Positions 5,169 to 12,902 of a DNA stretch of 15,396 bases are shown here, one piece after another. This DNA comes from Candidatus Benthicola azotiphorus (GTDB lineage: Bacteria; Gemmatimonadota; Gemmatimonadetes; Palauibacterales; Palauibacteraceae). The notes beneath the pieces are model-generated. The model saw only the letters and a program-made list of their open reading frames with translations. It was not told the DNA's origin and ran no database searches. The translations under genes were made by a program, and so were the position numbers. The stretch spans positions 1 through 15,396 of the forward strand of contig CANPVW010000020.1 of the NCBI GenBank assembly GCA_947581745.1. Direction: 5' to 3'. How positions within the stretch are numbered: the first letter of the stretch is position 1; every line of letters starts with the position of its first letter.

Positions 5169-7035
5169 GGCTCCCCCTCCGATCCGAGAGGCAGCCCAGC
5201 CCTTCGACTTCGGGCCCGGCACGCTGGTCGACGTGTTCCGCCACGGCCTGGAGCTCGATCCCGGTCGCCGGGCCCTGACGGCTCGTCAACCCGACGGCAC
5301 GTGGCGCTCATGGACCGCGGCGGAGGCGGCCGAGCGGGTCCGTCGCATCGGACGCGCCCTGGCAGCGGCGGGCCTCGAGGCCGGCGACCACGTGGCGATC
5401 CTCTCGAACACGCGGATGGAGTGGGCGCTCGCCGACTGGGCCTGCGTGACTTCGGGCCTCGTGGTCGTGACGGTGTACCCGACGCTGCCGGCCGACCAGG
5501 TCCAGTTCGTTCTCGAGGACTCCGGGGCGCGCGCCGTCTTCGTGGAGGACGGCGACCAGCTGGCCAAGGTGCTGCAGGTTCACGATCGCCTGGAAGGCCT
5601 CGACCGGGTCTTCGTGTTCGAGCCGCCGGAGAACGAGAGGGGCGCGAATCACGCAGGAATCCAGGTGCGCTCTCTCGCTCAGATGGAGCGGGCGGGCGGG
5701 CCTTCCGGCCCGGCAGGCCGGGAGGGGACAGGGAGCTCCGTGCGGCCGGAGGACACGGCGACCCTGATCTACACGTCGGGAACGACGGGCGAGCCCAAGG
5801 GGGTCATGCTCAGCCATCACAACCTGTTCACCAACACGATCGCGGCGTCGATGGTGCTCCCGATCGGCCACACGGACCGCGTGCTGAGCTGGCTTCCCCT
5901 GTCGCACGCGTTCGAGCGACTGGCCGGACACTACCTCATGTGGTACTCGGGAGCCGAGATCGCGTATGCCGAGTCGGTAACCAGCGTAGCGCGAGACATG
6001 GTGGAGACGGGGCCGACCTTCGTGATCGGAGTGCCGCGCCTGTACGAGAAGTTCTACGATGCGGTGATGGAAGCGGTTGGACACGGTGGACCCGCGAAGA
6101 AGGCCATCTTCCGCGTGGCGAAGCGCATCGGAGACCTGCGGGCCAGCCGCCAGCTGGCCCACCGGCCCGTGGGTCGGCTGCTGGAAGGCGCGTACGGGGT
6201 CGCGGAGAAGCTCGTGTTCCGGAAACTGCACGAGCGAACGGGGGGCCGGGTCCGTTACTTCGTCAGCGGGGCGGCGCCCCTGTCCGCGGAGATCGCCCGC
6301 TTCTTCTACTCGGGCGGCCTCGTCGTGCTGGAGGGGTACGGGCTGACCGAAACCTCCCCGGTGACGAACGTGAATCCGCCGAACGACATCCGCTTCGGGA
6401 CCGTCGGACCGCCCGTGGCAGGGACGGAGATCCGCATAGCCGAAGATGGGGAGATCCTGATCCGCGGTCCCCAGGTGATGCAGGGCTATTTCCGACGTCC
6501 CGAGGCCACCAGGGCCGCCCTGAGCGAGGACGGCTGGTTCCGGACGGGTGACATCGGAGAGCTGGACGCCGACGGATACCTGACGATCACCGACCGCAAG
6601 AAGAACATTCTCGTGACGGCGGCGGGCAAGAACATCGCTCCGCAGCCGATCGAGGAGCTGATTGCCCGCTCGCCTTTCGTGGAGCAGGTCGTGCTCCTCG
6701 GCGATCGCCGGAAGTTTCCGCTCGCGCTGGTGGTGCCGAGCTTTCAGGCTTACAAGGCGGCCTTTCCGGGGCGGCCTGTCGCCGATTCGGAGCGGGAGAA
6801 GCTGGCCGCGCATCCGGACCTGCAACGGCTGATGGAGGATGAAGTCCTGGCGAGGGTATCTCCGTGCGCCCGATACGAGCGTCCGAAGAAGCTCCTTCTC
6901 GTGGGTCGGCCGTTCACGGTCGAGGGCGGCGAACTGACGCCGACCCTGAAGGTAAAACGCAGGGTGATCGAGAAGCGTTACGCCGACCGGATCGAAGAGA
7001 TCTATCGCAAGGCGGAGGCGGAGTCACGTGACTGA
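5158..7035 (+). CDS. Long-chain fatty-acid--CoA ligase (AMP-forming)
   Basis: 625-aa adenylate-forming enzyme that activates a fatty acid to acyl-AMP and then acyl-CoA; soluble or membrane-associated. Core motifs: the P-loop YTSGTTGEPKG (205-215), LSWLPLSHAFER, GYGLTETS (393-400), WFRTGD (to 465) with DRKKNILVTAAGKNIAP, and the C-terminal LTPTLKVKRR with candidate catalytic lysine K598 or K600. Length and motif order fit the long-chain FadD15-like/ACSL group rather than acetyl-CoA synthetase. Start ATG 5158 lies within the end of the TPR gene; its stop overlaps cutA by 8 nt. A Gly/Pro linker at about 179-192 is encoded by a GC-rich palindrome. Chain-length preference cannot be read from sequence. 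Confidence 0.93.
   Translation: MPDKAPPPIREAAQPFDFGPGTLVDVFRHGLELDPGRRALTARQPDGTWRSWTAAEAAERVRRIGRALAAAGLEAGDHVAILSNTRMEWALADWACVTSGLVVVTVYPTLPADQVQFVLEDSGARAVFVEDGDQLAKVLQVHDRLEGLDRVFVFEPPENERGANHAGIQVRSLAQMERAGGPSGPAGREGTGSSVRPEDTATLIYTSGTTGEPKGVMLSHHNLFTNTIAASMVLPIGHTDRVLSWLPLSHAFERLAGHYLMWYSGAEIAYAESVTSVARDMVETGPTFVIGVPRLYEKFYDAVMEAVGHGGPAKKAIFRVAKRIGDLRASRQLAHRPVGRLLEGAYGVAEKLVFRKLHERTGGRVRYFVSGAAPLSAEIARFFYSGGLVVLEGYGLTETSPVTNVNPPNDIRFGTVGPPVAGTEIRIAEDGEILIRGPQVMQGYFRRPEATRAALSEDGWFRTGDIGELDADGYLTITDRKKNILVTAAGKNIAPQPIEELIARSPFVEQVVLLGDRRKFPLALVVPSFQAYKAAFPGRPVADSEREKLAAHPDLQRLMEDEVLARVSPCARYERPKKLLLVGRPFTVEGGELTPTLKVKRRVIEKRYADRIEEIYRKAEAESRD
5701..5725. repeat. GC-rich palindrome in the acyl-CoA ligase linker
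   Basis: CCTTCCGGCC (5701-5710), loop CGGCA, GGCCGGGAGG (5716-5725): a 10-bp stem with one wobble. It encodes a low-complexity Gly/Pro linker before the P-loop. It may be a chance product of composition or a remnant of a small palindromic insertion. Confidence 0.4.
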
Positions 7036-7363
7036 ACGGAGTGTCCGTATCGTGTTCGTCACCGGACCGGAGGCCGAGACGCTCGAGTCGATCGGCCGGA
7101 TCCTGGTGAACGAAGGTCTGGCGGCCTGCGTAAACGTCATTCCCGGAATCCGGTCGGTGTACCGGTGGGAGGGCCGCGTCCGATCCGATGCGGAGGCCCT
7201 GGCGATGATCAAGACCACCGGTGACCGTATCGAGGAGGCGCGCGCTCGGCTCGGCGAGCTGCATCCTTACGAAGTACCGGAGTTCGTGGCCGTGGAGGTT
7301 GCCGAGGGTTCTCCCGCCTATCTGAGCTGGGTGCGAGATTCCGTAACGGAGAGAGACGGATGA
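7028..7363 (+). CDS. cutA: CutA1 divalent-cation tolerance protein
   Basis: 111 aa, the usual CutA1 length. Hallmarks are the conserved LAACVNVIPGIRSVYRWEG (31-49), the KTT turn after AMI, and LHPYEVPEFVAVEV (77-90). CutA1 forms a very stable trimer related to PII proteins; the link to copper tolerance is genetic and its molecular role is unsettled. Start GTG 7028 overlaps the ligase stop by 8 nt; the in-frame upstream sequence has no better start. Its stop overlaps the next gene as ATGA (7360-7363). Position in this operon suggests co-expression with lipid activation rather than metal-responsive control. Confidence 0.95.
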   Translation: MTERSVRIVFVTGPEAETLESIGRILVNEGLAACVNVIPGIRSVYRWEGRVRSDAEALAMIKTTGDRIEEARARLGELHPYEVPEFVAVEVAEGSPAYLSWVRDSVTERDG

Positions 7364-8385
7364 CGAAGCGCAGGAGACGGGGCGGCGGCCCGGGACCAAG
7401 AGCGGGAAGCGCGGCCGATGCGGGAACGCGACACGAGGCGAGCTCGAGTCCGCAGGCCGGTGAACGGAAGTCGCTCGCCGCGGGAGATCCGGAGGCGGAG
7501 CAACTTGCCCTGACCGCTTCTTCAGCAGATGGATCGGAGGCGCAGAGTGCAGGCGAAGTCGCACCGGTCTCCACGGCGCGTACCGAAGCGGACGTCGAGG
7601 AAGGCGATCTCCTGGAGGACGCCGATTCGCCGCAGGATCCCCCCGCGCCGGAGCCGGGAGCGGGTTCTCCGTCGGGATCCGGACGGGAGTCGGTCGAGGA
7701 GGATTCCGCTTCGTCCGAGCCGATCTCGGACGAGAAGCTGGATCGACTCTCCTCGCAGGACCGGGCGGAGATCGAGCTCCTGTATCGAAAGGCCCGCTCG
7801 GCCGCCGAGGACGGACGGTTCGTGGAAGCGGAGAAGGGATACCGCGAGCTCCTCCGCCGGCACCCGGGTCACCTCAAGGCACGGAACAACCTGGGATACG
7901 TTTACGACAAGCTGGGAGAGCCGGCGCGGGCCCTCGAGGAGTATCGGGCGGCCCTGGAGATAGAGCCTGAGAACGTGCAGCTCCTGACGAACGTGGGCGG
8001 GGTGCTCGGCATGCTGGGACGGTACGGCCAGGCCGAGGAGACGCTCCGCAACGCGCAGCGTCTGGCTCCCGACGATTCGGACGTCCATCTCAATCTGGGC
8101 CTCGTGTTCTTTCGAAAGGGCCTGTATTCAGCGGCCCGCGAGTCGTTGGAACGGGCCATAGGTCTCGATCCGCAGTGCGAGTCGGCCTACTTCTATCTCG
8201 GCGAGGCGTGCAACCGCCTGGGGCAGATCGACCTGGCCCTCGAGGCGCTGGAGCGGGCGGTGGAGATCCAGCCAGGGAACGGGCGGGCGTGGTATACGAT
8301 GGGGATCCTGTTCGACCGCAAGCGCGAGCCGGAGCGGGCCTCGGAGGCCTACCTCAAGGCACGAAAGATCATGGACGCGGACTAG
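7360..8385 (+). CDS. TPR-repeat protein with disordered acidic N-terminus
   Basis: 341 aa. The first residues are basic (TKRRRRGGG), followed to about 130 by a Ser/Glu/Asp/Pro/Gly-rich region that looks disordered. From about 137 to the end there are six consecutive 34-residue TPR units, for example ARNNLGYVYDKLGEPARAL, VHLNLGLVFFRKGLYSAA, AYFYLGEACNRLGQIDLAL and AWYTMGILFDRKREPERA, each followed by a PxN/PxD-type turn. There is no signal peptide or membrane helix, so it is probably cytoplasmic. The start is fixed by the ATGA overlap with cutA. As the second TPR protein of one operon it may be a paralogous scaffold; the client is unknown. Confidence 0.88.
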   Translation: MTKRRRRGGGPGPRAGSAADAGTRHEASSSPQAGERKSLAAGDPEAEQLALTASSADGSEAQSAGEVAPVSTARTEADVEEGDLLEDADSPQDPPAPEPGAGSPSGSGRESVEEDSASSEPISDEKLDRLSSQDRAEIELLYRKARSAAEDGRFVEAEKGYRELLRRHPGHLKARNNLGYVYDKLGEPARALEEYRAALEIEPENVQLLTNVGGVLGMLGRYGQAEETLRNAQRLAPDDSDVHLNLGLVFFRKGLYSAARESLERAIGLDPQCESAYFYLGEACNRLGQIDLALEALERAVEIQPGNGRAWYTMGILFDRKREPERASEAYLKARKIMDAD

Positions 8386-8387
8386 AG

Positions 8388-8421
8388 GCGGTGACCGGTG
8401 GCGCCGATCGCGGGTCGCCGC
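8388..8421. repeat. Hairpin between two converging genes
   Basis: GCGGTGACC (8388-8396) pairs with GGTCGCCGC (8413-8421) with one T-G wobble; the 16-nt loop contains GGCGCC. It fills the 37-nt gap between the TPR gene and the DUF445 gene. There is no T-run on either strand, so it may be a weak bidirectional or Rho-assisted terminator. Confidence 0.35.
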
Positions 8422-8422
8422 G

Positions 8423-10000
8423 TCAACCGATGAAACGTCTCACCAGCACGAGCAGAAAGCCGATTCCGGCTCCGAGGAAGTAGCCCAGCCGTACGATCAG
8501 GTTCAGCTCCTTTTCGGTGATCGAGCGCACGAGGCGCTCCAGCTCCGGGATCGGGAACTCGAGGATCTTCGACTCCACGCGGTCTGCGACGCGCACGTTG
8601 GCCGCGACCTCCGGGACCTTGCCGGTGATCCAGCCCCAGACGGGGTCGACGAGCGATTCGGTGAGCCGGCGGGCCGCGCCCTCCCGGCCATACCGCTCGA
8701 GCGAGCCGATCGGCTGCCGCAGCACCCGATCGGTGAGCCATTCCTTGAACCTGCCGAACTGGCTCCGGCCGGCCTCCGAGTCGAGGCCCGAAGCGATCCA
8801 GCCACCGGCACGCCTCGCGGGGACGAGGCGGACGACGTCCGCCCAGCTCCTCTCCCCGGCCTTGAGCAGCGCAACTTCGCCCCGGTCGAGAAGGAAGTCC
8901 CGCACCTCGGGGTCCCGTGCCGCCTCCACGGCCCAGGCCGTGATGGACTCCAGCGCGCTCTCGACCTGAGGATCGCCCGGTTCGCCCAGGACGTCGATCA
9001 CGGGACGACGCAGGAAATCGACGATCGCCTCGTTGACGCTCCTGGCCATCGCGTTCTGGACGTCTCCCTCCTGGAGCAGGTCGCCCAGGCGGTCGGCGCC
9101 CTCGGCCTCCAGCGTATCGATCACCTTCTCGACCGTCTCTTCCGTGATGATCAGCTTCGCGACGACCCGCTGGTGGAATCGCAGGTCCTTCATGAAGCGG
9201 TCCAGCAGGTCGTGAATCGCCTTTTCGACGCGGGTACGGGCTGCCGGGTCTTCCAGCAGGCGCCCGAGCCGCTCCATGGCGAGCGGAAGATAGTCGCTGA
9301 TCGCGTGCTCCAGAGCGGCGATCAGGCCCACGGGAAGCAGCTCTTCGAAAGACCGTCCGGGGCGCAGCAGGCGCACTGACGCCCGGTCCAGGTGACCGCG
9401 CACGATGGAGTTGAACGACTCGGAGCCGACCAGCTTCGTCAACCAGTCTGCCGCCCGCTCGCGCAGCTCCGCGATCCGCTCCTCTCCCAGCGAATCGGCG
9501 AGGGATTCGTCCTCGAGCGAGTCCGCCAGAGTGCCGAGGATGCGAGCCGCGTCCTCGGCGAATTCCTCCGAGGCCAGGGACTCGACGACCCTGTCTCTGA
9601 CGGAGTCGAGCAGCGTGTCGAGGATCCGCCGCACTTCGCCGAGAGCCGACTCGGGGAGCAGGTCGGCGATCGCCGGCTTCTCTCCTTCGAACAGCTCCTG
9701 CACGAGCCCCTGCAGCTGTTCTTCGAACGCTTCGCGGAGTCGCTCGTCCTGCAGCTCCGCCGCCACATCGCCTGGTGTCAGGAGCGTGGTGCCGACCGTG
9801 TTCCCGATCGTATGTGCCATCCGGGTCTGATTCTTCGGCACCGCGCCCTGTAGCCAGTGAATCGTCCGGCCCAGGACGCGCGGAGGCTGGTAGGGGTGGA
9901 ACAGCATGGTGATCGCGATCCGGTTCGTGAGCCCCCCGGCGAGCGCGCCGAACAGGACGGTGAGGGCGTCCCGCAGCCATTGCATCGCCAACTCGCTCAA
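8423..10000 (-). CDS. DUF445 family membrane protein
   Basis: 525 aa. Membrane segments are at the two ends: about 10-34 (ALTVLFGALAGGLTNRIAITMLF) and about 503-521 (LGYFLGAGIGFLLVLV). The long middle is an amphipathic, charged helical domain. The N-terminal GGLTNRIAITMLFHPYQPP and GAVPKNQTRMA, and the C-terminal VESKILEFPIPELERLV with ITEKELNLIVRLG, are typical of DUF445 (YheB-like) proteins, whose function is not established. Start TTG (10000-9998) is preferred over the internal ATG (9985) because it overlaps the stop of the upstream gene as TTGA and has AGGAG (10013-10009) at good spacing. It is therefore translationally coupled to the putative lipoprotein. Confidence 0.88.
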   Translation of the reverse strand: MSELAMQWLRDALTVLFGALAGGLTNRIAITMLFHPYQPPRVLGRTIHWLQGAVPKNQTRMAHTIGNTVGTTLLTPGDVAAELQDERLREAFEEQLQGLVQELFEGEKPAIADLLPESALGEVRRILDTLLDSVRDRVVESLASEEFAEDAARILGTLADSLEDESLADSLGEERIAELRERAADWLTKLVGSESFNSIVRGHLDRASVRLLRPGRSFEELLPVGLIAALEHAISDYLPLAMERLGRLLEDPAARTRVEKAIHDLLDRFMKDLRFHQRVVAKLIITEETVEKVIDTLEAEGADRLGDLLQEGDVQNAMARSVNEAIVDFLRRPVIDVLGEPGDPQVESALESITAWAVEAARDPEVRDFLLDRGEVALLKAGERSWADVVRLVPARRAGGWIASGLDSEAGRSQFGRFKEWLTDRVLRQPIGSLERYGREGAARRLTESLVDPVWGWITGKVPEVAANVRVADRVESKILEFPIPELERLVRSITEKELNLIVRLGYFLGAGIGFLLVLVRRFIG

Positions 10001-10989
10001 GGTGATCGCTCCTGCACGCCGATCCCCTTCATGGTCCAGGTCTGACCGTCCAGGACGAGCGCCGCCTCGACCCGGAACAGCTCGAATCCCGGTTCCCCAT
10101 CCGGTGGGCCGGCGAGCACGGGGCCCGAACCCCGGATCTCACCGAGCAGGTCCGCCTCCGGCAGCTCGAAGGACCAGCGGCCGGGCGCATCTCCGGTGGT
10201 CGCCAGCGCGAGGACCAGACCGCCCTCCCATTGCGACTCGGTGTCCTCGAACCAGGTCCAGGTCGTGACCGGAGCGTCCGGGGAGGTGCTCTCCCGCATG
10301 ATGAGCAGGCCGTTGCCCGCCGTGTCCGACACGAAGAAGTACTGCCCGACCTCTTCGGGCGGCGGCTCATCGATGCGCCGAGCGCCCTGCCGGGAGAGAA
10401 GCAGTCCCGTTTCGGCCCCGGATCCGTCCAGCAGCTCGGCGAGGCGCACGGACTCGCGCCGGCCCGTGGGGCTGGCCCACGCGCCGATCGTGCCACGGGA
10501 ATCGAGCCGCAGGCGATCCTCCGGAAGCGCGAGGATGACGGAGGTCGGCTCGCCACCCTCCCCGGCCACGATGCGAACCGGACCGGTCGGGAGAATGCGC
10601 CACGCGGCTCTCGGCACGGGCAGCGAGTCGGCCCGATCGAGGACCATGCGCCACTCGGCGCCGCCGAACCACCCGCGGTAGCGGAGCCGGATCGAAGTCG
10701 AGTCGGTCCGGTTGTCGAATCTGAGGTGAAGCAGCGACGGCTCGGGCCCGCGTCCCACGAACGTCAGCTCGGTGTGGTAGAGGGCTCCGGGCACAGGCTC
10801 CTCCCGCAGCCGGTCGACTGCGGGCGCGGGCTGTGGAGGAGGTGCGGCCCGGTCCGCGTCCTCGCAGGCCAGTGTCGCCACGACCAGCACGGCGACCGCC
10901 GCACCGGGCCGGAGCGAGGCACGGGGCGGGCGACCGCCTTCACGACTCGAGTCGGAGGCGCTCTTCATCTCGATTCGGCGTTTCCACAT
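9997..10989 (-). CDS. Putative lipoprotein of unknown function
   Basis: 330 aa, not recognised. The N-terminus is basic with a hydrophobic stretch AAVAVLVVATLAC ending at C42, read as a type II signal peptide; the -3 residue is Thr, so the lipobox is imperfect. A Pro/Ala-rich tether follows (APPPQPAPAV). The rest looks beta-rich (many alternating strands, e.g. LLHLRFDNRTDSTSIRLRYRGW) and is probably exposed outside the cytoplasm. The start is ATG at 10989 with GAGGA upstream; a second ATG at 10968 would give a more usual signal length, and would suit a transcript starting near 10992. The stop overlaps the DUF445 start, so the two may form a membrane-associated pair. Confidence 0.7.
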   Translation of the reverse strand: MWKRRIEMKSASDSSREGGRPPRASLRPGAAVAVLVVATLACEDADRAAPPPQPAPAVDRLREEPVPGALYHTELTFVGRGPEPSLLHLRFDNRTDSTSIRLRYRGWFGGAEWRMVLDRADSLPVPRAAWRILPTGPVRIVAGEGGEPTSVILALPEDRLRLDSRGTIGAWASPTGRRESVRLAELLDGSGAETGLLLSRQGARRIDEPPPEEVGQYFFVSDTAGNGLLIMRESTSPDAPVTTWTWFEDTESQWEGGLVLALATTGDAPGRWSFELPEADLLGEIRGSGPVLAGPPDGEPGFELFRVEAALVLDGQTWTMKGIGVQERSP

Positions 10990-10998
10990 ACGGTCCTC

Positions 10999-11027
10999 AA
11001 GTTACCGGCGCCCGCCGGACCTGTCAC
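10999..11027 (-). promoter_or_regulatory. Candidate promoter of the lipoprotein/DUF445 pair
   Basis: Read on the minus strand: GTGACA (11027-11022), 17-nt spacer, TAACTT (11004-10999). It predicts transcription from about 10992, almost at the ATG at 10989, so either the mRNA is nearly leaderless or translation begins at 10968. Its -35 overlaps that of the divergent symporter promoter. Confidence 0.4.
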
Positions 11028-11050
11028 CGCCAGCCGTGCCTTCCTATCTT
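11021..11050 (+). promoter_or_regulatory. Candidate promoter of the symporter gene
   Basis: CTGTCA (11021-11026), 18-nt spacer, TATCTT (11045-11050), with predicted start near 11057 and a leader of about 43 nt. The -35 hexamers of this and the divergent minus-strand promoter share 11022-11026. Confidence 0.45.
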
Positions 11051-11099
11051 GGGCTACCGCCAATACCGGGCGGCCTCGTGCACCCTCACAGCGTTCGCC

Positions 11100-12383
11100 A
11101 TGCAACTGTATACGAAGATCACCATCGCCTTGATTCTCGGCGTTGTCGCGGGCCTGATCGCCAACGCCCTCGCGATCGATCCGCTGGCCCGCCTGCTGAT
11201 CGCGATCGAGCCGATCGGCGCGGCGTGGATTCGCCTCATCACGATGGTCGTCGTGCCGCTCGTGTTCGCGAGCCTGATCGTCGGTACGGCGAGCCTGGGT
11301 GACATCACGAAGCTCGGCCGGATCGGCAGCAAGACGATCGTCTACTACCTCGCCACCACGGCTATCGCGGTGACGATCGGACTCGTGCTTTCCAACCTCA
11401 TCCGACCGGGCAGCGGCATGAGCCCCGAAGCGCTGGAATCCCTGCGCTCGAGCTACATGGCGGAAGGGGCGAGCCGTGTTACCCTGGCCCAGGACACGCC
11501 GGGTCTGGTGGACGTCCTGATGAACATGATACCGCGGAACCCGGTCGCGGCGCTGGCCGCCGGCGACATGCTGCCGATCATCTTCTTCGCCATCTTCCTC
11601 GGGGCCGCCATCTCGGCGCTTCCGACGGAACGCCGGGATCACATCGTCGGCTTCTTCGACGGACTGAACGAAGCGTGCATGGTCATGATCCACTGGATCA
11701 TGAAGCTGGCTCCGTACGCGGTGTTCGCCCTGATCGGTGCCGTGATCGCGCGGTTCGGACTCGACGTCCTGCGGAGCCTCCTGGTGTACGTGGTCACGGT
11801 GCTCCTCGGGCTCGTGCTGCACGTGGCGATCACGTACACCGCGGCCATCAAGCTGCTGGCCCGCCGGGCGCCCCGGGAGTTCTTCAGGAAGATCAGGGGC
11901 GTGCAACTGATCGCCTTCTCCACCTCCAGCTCCAACGCCACGCTCCCTCTGACGATGGAGACGGCCGAGGAGGAGCTGGAGATAGAGAAGGAGGTGTCCA
12001 GCTTCGTGCTCCCGCTCGGCGCCACGATCAACATGGATGGGACCGCGCTGTATCAGGCCGTGGCGACGATGTTCATAGCCCAGGTGCTGGTCGGACACAT
12101 CTCGCTCACGGCTCAGTTCGGGATCGTCCTGACGGCGACCCTCGCTTCCATCGGTGCGGCCGGAGTGCCGTCGGCGGGGATCGTGATCCTCGTGGTGGTC
12201 CTGGAGGGCGTGCTGGCCGGATCGGGGATCGATCCCGCCGCCGGGATCGCGCTGATTCTTGGAGTCGATCGAATCCTCGACATGTGCCGCACGGCGGTAA
12301 ACGTGACGGGAGATCTCACGGCCGCTGCGGTGATCGAGAGATCGGAATACGAGCACGCCCTGCGGGGAGCCGGGGGCGGGTGA
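11100..12383 (+). CDS. Dicarboxylate/amino acid:cation symporter (DAACS, GltP/GltPh-like)
   Basis: 427-aa sodium- or proton-coupled carrier of the glutamate-transporter fold (eight helices plus two re-entrant hairpins), inner membrane. Signatures: the serine-rich hairpin tip STSSSNATLP (274-283), the cation-site NMDGT (311-315) within LPLGATINMDGTALY, and helix 8 DRILDMCRTAVNVTGDL with D394, R397 and N401 matching the substrate-binding D394, R397 and N401 of GltPh. Keeping R397 favours an acidic substrate (aspartate, glutamate or C4-dicarboxylate) over neutral amino acids. The open frame extends to 10833 but crosses the divergent promoter region; ATG 11100 is right at the family N-terminus, though no clear Shine-Dalgarno precedes it. 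Its stop lies 4 nt from the converging gene. Confidence 0.95.
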   Translation: MQLYTKITIALILGVVAGLIANALAIDPLARLLIAIEPIGAAWIRLITMVVVPLVFASLIVGTASLGDITKLGRIGSKTIVYYLATTAIAVTIGLVLSNLIRPGSGMSPEALESLRSSYMAEGASRVTLAQDTPGLVDVLMNMIPRNPVAALAAGDMLPIIFFAIFLGAAISALPTERRDHIVGFFDGLNEACMVMIHWIMKLAPYAVFALIGAVIARFGLDVLRSLLVYVVTVLLGLVLHVAITYTAAIKLLARRAPREFFRKIRGVQLIAFSTSSSNATLPLTMETAEEELEIEKEVSSFVLPLGATINMDGTALYQAVATMFIAQVLVGHISLTAQFGIVLTATLASIGAAGVPSAGIVILVVVLEGVLAGSGIDPAAGIALILGVDRILDMCRTAVNVTGDLTAAAVIERSEYEHALRGAGGG

Positions 12384-12387
12384 GGAC

Positions 12388-12786
12388 TCAGAGGCTGATG
12401 CGCGCCCCGGTCCCCAGGACGCGGTCCACGCGTTCGAGCAGGCCCCGGATCCGGCGTTCTCCGGCGCCAAGGTCACGGCGGGTCTCCGGAACGGAGCGGA
12501 GGTCGAGTCGCGTCAGTCCGTTGTCGTCCAGCTTCACCCAGATCGTGAGAAGGCTCGATCCGGTCGAGAAGAAGCCGCGGCAGTGCACCGTGATCAGGCC
12601 GAGCTCCTCATCCTGGTGAACGAGCTTCCACCGGCCACGAGACCTCACGTCGTCCAGGAGAGCGTCCCACACGCTCGCGAACGAAGCCGTGTACAGGCGT
12701 CCTTCGAGCCCTCCGGCGGCGCGCGTGTCCACCGGTGCGGCATGTGGGGGAGAATCCCGGCGGTGGTCGGCTGAAGAGATCGTCAT
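12388..12786 (-). CDS. DUF1499-like protein
   Basis: 132 aa from ATG at 12786. The core VWDALLDDVRSRGRWKLVHQDEE, LITVHCRGFF, and TRLDLRSVPETRRDLGAGERRIRGLLERV follows the DUF1499 pattern: alternating strands, then RSxS-like, DLG and RRIRxLL. This family is of unknown function and often small. There is no signal peptide. The frame is open back to an ATG at 12873, but those 29 extra residues are Arg-rich low complexity and overlap the divergent promoter of the nucleotidyltransferase, so the shorter start is preferred; no convincing Shine-Dalgarno is seen for either. It converges with the symporter gene with only 4 nt between stops. Confidence 0.7.
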   Translation of the reverse strand: MTISSADHRRDSPPHAAPVDTRAAGGLEGRLYTASFASVWDALLDDVRSRGRWKLVHQDEELGLITVHCRGFFSTGSSLLTIWVKLDDNGLTRLDLRSVPETRRDLGAGERRIRGLLERVDRVLGTGARISL

Positions 12787-12830
12787 CGCTGTCGTTTCGG
12801 TCCGGCGCCGCCGGTTCGCGGCGCGACACG

Positions 12831-12860
12831 TTGCCCGCTGTGTGGAATTTCCTTTACGTT
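12831..12860 (+). promoter_or_regulatory. Candidate promoter of the nucleotidyltransferase operon
   Basis: TTGCCC (12831-12836), 18-nt spacer, TACGTT (12855-12860). It predicts a start near 12867 and a leader of about 36 nt to ATG 12903. The -10 lies between the arms of an inverted repeat. Confidence 0.5.
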
Positions 12861-12873
12861 TGCGGGATTCCAC
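12842..12873. repeat. Inverted repeat bracketing the -10 element; operator candidate
   Basis: GTGGAAT (12842-12848) and ATTCCAC (12867-12873), perfect 7-bp arms 18 nt apart, with centres about 25 nt apart. The arms flank the -10 (12855-12860) and reach the predicted transcription start, a typical place for a repressor dimer. Confidence 0.45.
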
Positions 12874-12902
12874 CCACGGATGAGAACCTCTGAGAAGGCC
12901 AC

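Noticed and set aside
8382..9980. Second large minus-strand frame within the DUF445 gene, and plus-strand frames opposite it
   Set aside because: These are low-complexity shadows; the DUF445 frame alone has membrane segments and family motifs.
10833..11099. Extended N-terminus of the symporter
   Set aside because: It covers the divergent promoter region and the lipoprotein gene's 5' end; the family N-terminus begins at ATG 11100.
12787..12873. N-terminal extension of the DUF1499-like protein
   Set aside because: It is Arg-rich and low complexity and overlaps the promoter and inverted repeat of the divergent gene.
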